A stretch of DNA of 6,130 nt from positions 1-6,130 of the forward strand of contig DAXO01000075.1 in the NCBI GenBank assembly GCA_002506425.1, in the 5' to 3' direction. The notes beneath the pieces are model-generated. The model saw only the letters and a program-made list of their open reading frames with translations, made no database searches and was not told the DNA's origin. Below, piece by piece: positions 1-5,248 of this stretch. Origin of the DNA: Methanomassiliicoccaceae archaeon UBA480. Its GTDB lineage: Archaea; Thermoplasmatota; Thermoplasmata; Methanomassiliicoccales; Methanomethylophilaceae. A program made the translations under genes and the position numbers. Every line of letters begins with the position of its first letter. Position 1 is the stretch's first letter.

Positions 1-1
1 G

Positions 2-472
2 GACCGCCTCTGGTGGGAGACGAAGGAGGATGAGAGGATAACGCGCGAGGCCCTGCGGACGTTCGGACTCGATCCGATACGCAACCGCCAGCTGTCGCTC
101 TGCTCGTCGGGGGAGAGGCAGCGCGCGCTCATCGCCAAGGCGTACGTCCAGGAGCCGAAGCTGATGCTCGTGGACGAGCCTACTGCGCATTTGGATATGA
201 AGTACAAGCTCCAGGTCATGGAGTATCTTCGCAGCATGGCTAGATCGGACATGACGGTGCTCGTCGCGGAGCACGACATCTCGCTCATGGCCCGCTACTG
301 CGACACCTGCATCATCATGAAGAAGGGGGAGATAGTCACGACCGGGGATCCCAAGAAGGTGATCACCGAGGACCTCATACGCGACGTGTACGAGGTCGAA
401 TCCCGCGTCGGCCTCGATGCGGACGGCGAGATCTACGTCCTTCCAAAGAGATACATCGAGGACGACGGATGA
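2..472 (+). CDS. ABC transporter ATP-binding protein, FecE/BtuD type (5' part outside window)
   Basis: This is the C-terminal 156 residues of an ABC ATPase that powers uptake across the membrane. Reading from base 2, it shows a signature motif CSSGERQR (residues 34-41, a variant of LSGGQ), Walker B LMLVDEP (54-60), the D-loop AHLD (62-65) and the switch histidine in VLVAEHD (H91). The tail IIMKKGEIVTTGDPKKVIT is typical of FecE/FhuC/BtuD proteins, which serve iron-chelate or cobamide importers. That family runs about 250-270 residues, so roughly 100 residues including Walker A lie to the left. The substrate cannot be told from this piece. The stop codon overlaps the next start as ATGA, so the zinc-ribbon gene downstream is probably translationally coupled to it. 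Family is sure; iron versus cobamide is a guess. Confidence 0.93.
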   Translation, partial: DRLWWETKEDERITREALRTFGLDPIRNRQLSLCSSGERQRALIAKAYVQEPKLMLVDEPTAHLDMKYKLQVMEYLRSMARSDMTVLVAEHDISLMARYCDTCIIMKKGEIVTTGDPKKVITEDLIRDVYEVESRVGLDADGEIYVLPKRYIEDDG

Positions 473-3114
473 CAGAGGAGACCTTGAGCCTCTACTGCTA
501 CCGTTGCGGAAACTCCTGGAAGTCCGAGGGGCGCGCCCCCAAGACCTGCCCCAGATGCGGATCGTCCCGCTACGGGACGCCTGTCAGCCGCGAGGCCGTC
601 TGTCCCCGGTGCGGAGCCGGGTGGAGGCGCGGTTCGATTGACGAGCCGTGCCCCTCCTGCGGATGGACGGGACAGGGAGGCCTCCTCAGATGCAACCAGT
701 GCGACCACGAATGGTCGATGAGGGGCCCCTCACCTCCCAAGAAGTGCCCTGTATGTCGTTCCACGAGGTGGGACCAGCCGAAGCTGCACAGGTTCGCCTG
801 CTACCGCTGCGGGCACGTGTGGCGGAACCGCGCCGAGCATCCCGATCGCTGCCCAGGATGCCAGTCCAAGATGTGGGACCAGCCTGCTCTGAAGCTGCAG
901 TGCCGCAGATGCGGATACAGGTGGATCCCGCGCAGGGGGAGGTCCTCCGACGAGGTGCGCATGTGCCCTTCCTGCAAGTCCCCCAGATGGAACGAGGCTC
1001 CGCACATCAGGGAGTGCGCGAGATGCGGATGCATGTTCATGGTGGGCACCGAGGGGGAGCGCTTCTGCTCGGGATGCCGGCACAAGGATGCCGCTTCCGG
1101 GAGATGCGCGTTCTGCGGATTCGAGTGGACGGCCCCCTCCGACGCTTGGACTATATGCCCCCGCTGCGGAAAGGCCCGCCCGGTCCCCGGAGCGGACGAG
1201 ACTACCGAGTTCTGGTCGGACGGCAGGCGCTCCCTACGCTACGTCTTCTCCGACGGATTCGCGTTCATCTACCTGTGGAACGGATCCTATCCGGTGGCCA
1301 CCCGCTACGTTCACGAGGTGCTGAGCGAGATGAGGGTTACAGCCGGACAGCTGATGTACATGATGTCGGACCCGAGATGCGCCGACTCCTGGGCCATCCT
1401 CGCATCCAATATGGAGGAGCACGGGGAGGACTATCTCGGCAATGTCACGTACTTCACCCGCAGGCTCAATCTCTCGGAGACGGATGCTGCGGTCCTCGCC
1501 ATCCATTTCACCGGCATGGGTCCGGAGGCGATAGCGATCCGCTTCGGCATGGGCATAGAGGACGTCCGCAGGTCCTTCGACAGGATAATGGCGGCTTATG
1601 CCGACTCGGGGATAGTTGTCGACGACTCGATCTTCACCGACGACCCGATATCCCGCTACCGATTCCCCTGCCGGTCCCTTCCGCATCGCATCGCGGCTTA
1701 CTCATTCCACCGCTCCTGTCCATTCCTCCGTTCGGCGTTTTACCTAGGATACGATAATTTTCCAGATATTATTATAAAACGAATGATGTTGGTAATATCA
1801 TCCAACAGGAGGAATCCGAACATGATCGGTCTGGAGGTCGAGGATTACGAGTACGGGATGAGGTCCCTCGCCGTGATCGCCGGAAGGAGTGCGAGGTTCC
1901 CGACACGGGCATCGGGCAGGACCTCGGGCGTCGGGGCGGTAAACGTGTGCGCACTGTGCGGCTACATGTGGGAGCAGGAGGGCCGCACCAAGCCCGGACG
2001 CTGCCCCTCTTGCCGCAGCACGAGATGGGACCGCTACGATCTGAAGAGGCACAAGTGCAACATGTGCTCCTACAGATGGATGAGCGCAGACGAATCCCCG
2101 TCGAGGTGTCCCGGGTGCCATTCGCGCCAATGGAGCTTTGATGTGAAGAGGTACGAGTGCGGGGACTGCGGCAGGATCTCCTCTTACAAGATCGGAGGAA
2201 GCGCGCCATCCGTCTGCCCCGACTGCGGTTCATCCAACTGGGGATGCGAAAGGGTCAGATGCACCTGCAGGAGATGCGGATTCAACGGCACCCTCATCCC
2301 CGGCTGCTCGGGCATATGCCCTGTATGCGGCACCGAGATAAGGCCCACGGAGCCCATATCGGCCGTAGTTGACCTGTCCGGGATGGGAGGCACGGCGGCG
2401 GGGATCCTCGAGGAGCAGGATGACGAATGCCTGTGCGTCAGGTCACTGATGGCGGAGACGGGCCTGGGGGAGACGGAGGCCAGAGCGGCCTTCATGATAA
2501 GGAAGGGGATCGGTGAGGTGCAGGTGTCGCGCACGCTCGGCCTGTCCTTCGACTCGGTGAGGAGGATATCCCTCGCCCTGGAAGGAATCGGCGTCCAACG
2601 CGCGGGGAGGGCCGGCGATGCGGCTTGTCGACGATGTCAAGACAGGTCCTGCATGCCGTTTCGGGGATGCGCACATCTACTATGTGATGCACCTCATAGA
2701 CCGCGAGGGAACACTCAGCCGCGCGAATCTAGCCCGCATGCTGCGCATAGGCGAGGGCAGCGTCAGGACCATCGTCGAAATCCTCCGCAGATGGGGGATG
2801 GTCGATGTCAGGAAGACGGGCATCTCCCTCACGGACGAGGGGAGAGGGTTCCTCAACGACATCTCGATGAGGATGGTCGACGTCCCGCAGTCGGAGTATG
2901 TCGCAGGGACGTATCAGCAGGGGATCCTCGTCAACGGAGTCGCAGGGCGCATTACAGACGGCATGTCGCAGAGGGACAGGGGCATCATAGCCGGAGCCAC
3001 AGGAGCATCGGTGTTCCTGCTGAGGGACGGCTCCCTGATAATGCCGATGAATTGGAACATGGACTACCGCGACCCGGACTTTGCAGGAGAGATACGCAGG
3101 ACGGGAATGTCTGA
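469..3114 (+). CDS. Long zinc-ribbon/helix-turn-helix frame, probably two tandem modules, with a doubtful C-terminal tail
   Basis: The open frame is 881 codons. Residues 1-235 hold seven consecutive zinc ribbons, pattern C-x2-C-G-x2-W ... C-P-x-C-x-S-x2-W (cysteine sets at 10-30, 45-64, 75-96, 111-131, 145-169, 183-203, 213-233). A region without ribbons follows, then a helix-turn-helix-like segment starting LSETDAAVLAIHF (335-385), reminiscent of sigma region 4. From M452 the plan repeats: four ribbons (494-515, 530-550, 564-586, 600-620) and a similar segment starting LGETEARAAFMI (666-712). This suggests a cytoplasmic DNA-, RNA- or protein-binding role; no named family is recognised. The ATG overlaps the ABC ATPase stop. 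Residues ~717-881 are Arg/His/Pro-rich and overlie another gene in a better frame, so they are probably not native. Bases 1741-1800 look intergenic. Whether this is one fused protein or two genes is unresolved. Confidence 0.7.
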   Translation: MTEETLSLYCYRCGNSWKSEGRAPKTCPRCGSSRYGTPVSREAVCPRCGAGWRRGSIDEPCPSCGWTGQGGLLRCNQCDHEWSMRGPSPPKKCPVCRSTRWDQPKLHRFACYRCGHVWRNRAEHPDRCPGCQSKMWDQPALKLQCRRCGYRWIPRRGRSSDEVRMCPSCKSPRWNEAPHIRECARCGCMFMVGTEGERFCSGCRHKDAASGRCAFCGFEWTAPSDAWTICPRCGKARPVPGADETTEFWSDGRRSLRYVFSDGFAFIYLWNGSYPVATRYVHEVLSEMRVTAGQLMYMMSDPRCADSWAILASNMEEHGEDYLGNVTYFTRRLNLSETDAAVLAIHFTGMGPEAIAIRFGMGIEDVRRSFDRIMAAYADSGIVVDDSIFTDDPISRYRFPCRSLPHRIAAYSFHRSCPFLRSAFYLGYDNFPDIIIKRMMLVISSNRRNPNMIGLEVEDYEYGMRSLAVIAGRSARFPTRASGRTSGVGAVNVCALCGYMWEQEGRTKPGRCPSCRSTRWDRYDLKRHKCNMCSYRWMSADESPSRCPGCHSRQWSFDVKRYECGDCGRISSYKIGGSAPSVCPDCGSSNWGCERVRCTCRRCGFNGTLIPGCSGICPVCGTEIRPTEPISAVVDLSGMGGTAAGILEEQDDECLCVRSLMAETGLGETEARAAFMIRKGIGEVQVSRTLGLSFDSVRRISLALEGIGVQRAGRAGDAACRRCQDRSCMPFRGCAHLLCDAPHRPRGNTQPRESSPHAAHRRGQRQDHRRNPPQMGDGRCQEDGHLPHGRGERVPQRHLDEDGRRPAVGVCRRDVSAGDPRQRSRRAHYRRHVAEGQGHHSRSHRSIGVPAEGRLPDNADELEHGLPRPGLCRRDTQDGNV
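1769..1812 (+). promoter_or_regulatory. Internal promoter-like AT island with TATA box and ribosome binding site
   Basis: Bases 1741-1800 contain 16 G/C of 60, against a clearly GC-rich surround. The TATA-like stretch TTATTATAAAA (1769-1779) would place an archaeal transcription start near 1800. AGGAGG follows at 1807-1812, nine bases before the ATG at 1822. TATA box, start site, Shine-Dalgarno and ATG are spaced as in a normal archaeal gene start, even though the surrounding reading frame is open. Promoter function is inferred from position and composition only. Confidence 0.55.
1822..2617 (+). other. Second zinc-ribbon/HTH module, possibly an independent gene starting at 1822
   Basis: This segment is in the same frame as the 469 start but has its own ATG behind AGGAGG and a TATA-like box. 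Counting from this ATG, zinc ribbons lie at C43-C64, C79-C99, C113-C135 and C149/C152-C169, with the repeated C-x2-C-x3-W ... C-P-x-C-x-S-x2-W spacing. A helical segment begins LGETEARAAFMIRKG and ends SVRRISLALEGIGV. The upstream module has the matching segment LSETDAAVLAIHFTG ... DVRRSFDRIMAAYADSGI, so the two halves look like diverged paralogues. The native end should lie near 2600-2620, where coding character moves to another frame, yet no stop occurs in frame until 3112-3114. The right boundary given is the point just before the next gene starts, not an observed stop. Confidence 0.5.
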
Positions 3115-3199
3115 TTCTGATGTTCTCGTCGTCAGCGGCGCAGACGATCCGGATACCGCCGCGGTGTCCGCGATAGCGATAGGATTGGATCTGCTGTGA
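2618..3199 (+). CDS. Winged-helix protein resembling archaeal DUF4443, putative transcription regulator
   Basis: The protein has 193 residues. Residues 18-80 read as a winged helix-turn-helix: a helix over HIYYVMHLIDREG, then LSRANLARMLRIGEGSVRTIVEILRRWGMVDV with recognition helix near 46-59, then a wing ending ISLTDEGRGFL. The C-terminal part (about 97-190) contains GILVNGVAGRITDGMSQRDRG, GATGASVFLLRDGSLIMP and SDVLVVSGADDPDTAAVSAI. This layout matches my memory of DUF4443 proteins, a winged helix plus a small alpha/beta domain of unknown ligand; the family name is not verified. The start is supported by GGAGG at 2606-2610, seven bases upstream. The gene overlaps the 3' end of the long zinc-ribbon frame by 497 bases, but codon use and protein character favour this frame strongly. 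Five bases separate its TGA from the next TTG start, so the two are probably co-transcribed. Confidence 0.8.
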   Translation: MRLVDDVKTGPACRFGDAHIYYVMHLIDREGTLSRANLARMLRIGEGSVRTIVEILRRWGMVDVRKTGISLTDEGRGFLNDISMRMVDVPQSEYVAGTYQQGILVNGVAGRITDGMSQRDRGIIAGATGASVFLLRDGSLIMPMNWNMDYRDPDFAGEIRRTGMSDSDVLVVSGADDPDTAAVSAIAIGLDLL

Positions 3200-3203
3200 T
3201 ATC

Positions 3204-3575
3204 TTGAAGACAGCTTTCGCCGCTTCCCTGTTGTTCCTCCTTCTCGTCGTTGCATCCGCTCCTACCGCGGATGCCGATGCGATCGAATCCTTCGAATCCC
3301 CGGACGGTGTCGCATACACTTACATCACGTACGGTTCCGACCATAGCGAGTACAGGGCGGAGATGGCCTCGGCCTCATCCGGAAGCGAGACGGTCATCCT
3401 CGCATCGTCCCTCGAGGGGTACGAGGTTCGCGACATAACCGGGAGGCTGGACCTCCCCAACGCCCGCACCGTAGTGGTCCCCGAGTTCGTCGAGAGGATA
3501 TCGTCCGATGCTTTCGCCGGATGCACCGCACTTGAGAGCGTCCTTTTCATGGGCCCGGTGCCCAGCATCGATTGA
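3204..3575 (+). CDS. N-terminal fragment of a split leucine-rich-repeat surface protein
   Basis: The fragment has 123 residues. It opens with a secretion signal: K2, a hydrophobic core over residues 4-18 (AFAASLLFLLLVVAS), and a likely cleavage region near APTADADA. The start is TTG, chosen because it is the only start that keeps the signal peptide intact; no strong Shine-Dalgarno is visible. One leucine-rich repeat of the BspA (LRR_5) type occurs near the end (VERISSDAFAGCTALESVLFMG). Translation then meets TGA at 3573-3575, while the same frame continues open to 4670 with more of the same repeats. The piece therefore lacks its repeat array and membrane anchor. It reads as the front half of a 488-codon gene broken by one nonsense codon. 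On its own it would be a short secreted protein. Confidence 0.75.
   Translation: MKTAFAASLLFLLLVVASAPTADADAIESFESPDGVAYTYITYGSDHSEYRAEMASASSGSETVILASSLEGYEVRDITGRLDLPNARTVVVPEFVERISSDAFAGCTALESVLFMGPVPSID
3573..3575 (+). other. In-frame TGA interrupting the surface-protein gene
   Basis: The codons run PSID, TGA, GLPEGVV with no frame change on either side. TGA is a working stop elsewhere in the window (470-472, 3197-3199, 4668-4670), so general recoding is unlikely. A single base change from GGA, CGA or TGG would restore the frame. Confidence 0.85.
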
Positions 3576-3593
3576 GGTCTGCCAGAGGGAGTT

Positions 3594-4670
3594 GTGCAGA
3601 GGATGCTGGAGGACGAGAAGATTGCCGATGAGTCGCCCGACGGCTCTGTCGTGGAGTATCTGATCCTGGGGGATTCGGCCATGGCCGTAGGCGGTAAGCC
3701 CTCCGGAACGGGAAGCATCGAAGTAGCTGCAGAGGTGTCCGGAATCAAGGTAGGTTCGATAGGGGCGTACGCATTCGCAGGAAGGGATGCCGCCGACCGC
3801 AGCGAGGTCGTTCCGAGGGATGACGTGAAGCGCGTCACCATTCCCGAGGGCGTCGAGGTCCTCAGGGAGAGGTGCTTCTACTACTGCGGAGCCCTGCAGT
3901 CCGTCGAGATACCGGATTCGGTCCGCCTGATAATGGACGAATCCTTCCGCGCATGCACCTCCCTGAAGAATGCTGAGATCCCGGGGGGCACAGAGTATCT
4001 GGGCTTCGAATCGTTCCGCCACTGCACACAGCTGACTTCGATCTGCATCCCCGATTCGGTCCGTTTCATCGGAGAGGGAGCGTTCAAGGTCTGCAGGTCC
4101 GCATCGTCGATCTCCGTAGGGGAAGGCCTGCATGAGATCGGGGACTGGGCGTTCGCATACTGCTCTTCGGCCACGAGGGCCGAACTGTCGGACTCCGTGG
4201 AAGCGATAGGCTCATCGGCCTTCTATCTCTGCACCTCCCTGAGGGCATTCGAAGCGGGTTCGGTGGAATCGATCGGAGAGGATGCGTTCTTCGGATGCGC
4301 CGTGCTGTCATCGTTTGAGCCCGGCGATTCCCTGGAGGATATCGGAAGGGGCGCATTCAGGGAATGCTCGTCCCTGCAGAGCTTGCGCATGCCGGAGACG
4401 CTGCTCTCAATAGGAGACAAGGCGTTCGCTTACTGCACGGGTCTCGAGGACGTCTATTTCTACGGAGACATGCCCGATTTCGGAAACGCGGTATTTCTGA
4501 GCTGCGACGCCACGGTCCACTGCACAGAGGAGCATGCGGATTCATGGAAGGGGTATGAAGGCGTTGTGGCGGATTCCGATACCGGGGCGTCGTATGCTTT
4601 CATGCTTGCAGTCATTGCAGCAGTCGCATCGGTCGTCGTTATCGTGATGATGATCAGGAGGATGAGATGA
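3594..4670 (+). CDS. C-terminal fragment: BspA-type leucine-rich-repeat protein with membrane anchor
   Basis: The fragment has 358 residues counted from a GTG. Residues ~87-293 form nine tandem leucine-rich repeats of about 23 residues in the BspA/LRR_5 style, with the core pattern I-G-x3-F-x2-C-x-x-L-x-x-[VI]-x-[IV]-P. A further degenerate unit (VGSIGAYAFAG) lies before them. The C-terminus has a membrane segment (about 333-353, FMLAVIAAVASVVVIVMMI) followed by IRRMR, so the repeats would face outside and the Arg-rich tail inside. Such proteins commonly act in surface adhesion or host and particle contact; the ligand here is unknown. There is no signal peptide in this piece: it lies upstream of the TGA at 3573. 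If the GTG is used for reinitiation, GAGGGA at 3585-3590 is the only nearby ribosome-site candidate. The stop overlaps the next gene as ATGA. Confidence 0.85.
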   Translation: MQRMLEDEKIADESPDGSVVEYLILGDSAMAVGGKPSGTGSIEVAAEVSGIKVGSIGAYAFAGRDAADRSEVVPRDDVKRVTIPEGVEVLRERCFYYCGALQSVEIPDSVRLIMDESFRACTSLKNAEIPGGTEYLGFESFRHCTQLTSICIPDSVRFIGEGAFKVCRSASSISVGEGLHEIGDWAFAYCSSATRAELSDSVEAIGSSAFYLCTSLRAFEAGSVESIGEDAFFGCAVLSSFEPGDSLEDIGRGAFRECSSLQSLRMPETLLSIGDKAFAYCTGLEDVYFYGDMPDFGNAVFLSCDATVHCTEEHADSWKGYEGVVADSDTGASYAFMLAVIAAVASVVVIVMMIRRMR

Positions 4671-5191
4671 TGAGGATAGCTCCAGATTCGCTTCGCGCCA
4701 AAGATCCGTATCCGGATGCGCATATGTTCATGGCGCTCTGGTCGCTCTATGGGGGCATCGACGGGGACGAGGCCTTCGTGCCTCCGATGCATCTCGACGA
4801 GGTGCATAATTCCATGGTAGAATCGGGATACAAGACTCCCGAAGGCCGTCAGACCGATCTCGGCAGGGCCGTATGGGATTCCATACCTGTCAGATTCGCC
4901 GGAGGCGTCGAGACGGTATCGGGACATACATTGTACGTCGCGGTGATTCGCGGTGCGGATCTGGATCTGCTCGACCGTATCGGTTCGGACTGCATTCTCG
5001 GAGAGAACACCGGCGGCCTCAGCGTCTCAGGGGCAAGGGATGCGGAGGAGGCTGCAGCGGTCGGCTTCGCCATGGGTTCCTGCAGGATCCGTGAAGGCGA
5101 TGCGGTTCTAGCCGTTAGAGGCGACGGGGAGGACTGCGTCGAACGCATGATGACCGCGGCTATGGCGGTAGCAAGCTATCCGACAACATAA
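4667..5191 (+). CDS. Hypothetical soluble protein coupled to the surface-protein gene
   Basis: The protein has 174 residues and is not recognised. It starts at ATG overlapping the previous TGA (ATGA), with AGGAGG at 4656-4661 five bases upstream, so translation is probably coupled. There is no signal peptide, membrane segment or cysteine pair motif. The N-terminal part (1-70) is likely helical (LRAKDPYPDAHMFMALWSLYGG). The second half alternates strands and helices: HTLYVAVIRGADLDLLDRIG, then ARDAEEAAAVGFAMGSCRI, then GDAVLAVRGDGEDCVERMM. The last motif resembles the end of the winged-helix protein upstream (SDVLVVSGADDPDTAAVSAI), so a shared small alpha/beta fold is possible, but the match is short and may be chance. 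Its position behind a regulator and a surface protein suggests a role in that group. Confidence 0.8.
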   Translation: MMRIAPDSLRAKDPYPDAHMFMALWSLYGGIDGDEAFVPPMHLDEVHNSMVESGYKTPEGRQTDLGRAVWDSIPVRFAGGVETVSGHTLYVAVIRGADLDLLDRIGSDCILGENTGGLSVSGARDAEEAAAVGFAMGSCRIREGDAVLAVRGDGEDCVERMMTAAMAVASYPTT

Positions 5192-5211
5192 TCTGGTCCT
5201 CAAGTGTCTTG

Positions 5212-5248
5212 GAGGGATCCCCTCTCGATTGCGTGGGGTGACAATCGA
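5212..5248. terminator. Inverted repeats in the convergent gap, possible two-way terminator
   Basis: Between the stops of the facing genes (5191 and 5249) lie two small inverted repeats: GAGGG/CCCTC at 5212-5224 with a 3-base loop, and a perfect 7-bp pair TCGATTG (5225-5231)/CAATCGA (5242-5248) with a 10-base loop. There is no strong T-run, which archaeal terminators usually have, so termination is only a guess from location and symmetry. Confidence 0.3.

Noticed and set aside
1234..1686. 150-residue minus-strand frame inside the first zinc-ribbon module
   Set aside because: Low-complexity shadow of a well-supported plus-strand coding region, with no start signal.
1745..1747. TAG as a pyrrolysine codon
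   Set aside because: It is not in the frame of the zinc-ribbon gene, and the frame it lies in has no coding character.
648..1757. 369-residue plus-strand frame overlapping the zinc-ribbon region
   Set aside because: Its product is Arg/Pro/His-rich and lacks recognisable motifs, while the frame from 469 carries eleven regular zinc ribbons; it is an out-of-frame shadow.
1785..1802. GATG...CATC inverted repeat near the internal promoter as an operator
   Set aside because: Only four perfect outer pairs with mismatches inside; too weak to distinguish from chance.
3573..3575. TGA read as selenocysteine or tryptophan
   Set aside because: TGA ends at least four other genes in the window, there is no Cys-aligned redox motif around it, and no stem-loop element was recognised.
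3375..4133. 252-residue minus-strand frame opposite the LRR gene
   Set aside because: The plus strand here encodes regular leucine-rich repeats; the opposite frame has no motif, ribosome site or supporting neighbour.
3852..4472. Tandem repeats as DNA satellite or CRISPR-like array
   Set aside because: The ~69-base period matches 23-residue leucine-rich repeats and the DNA units are diverged; it is protein-level repetition.
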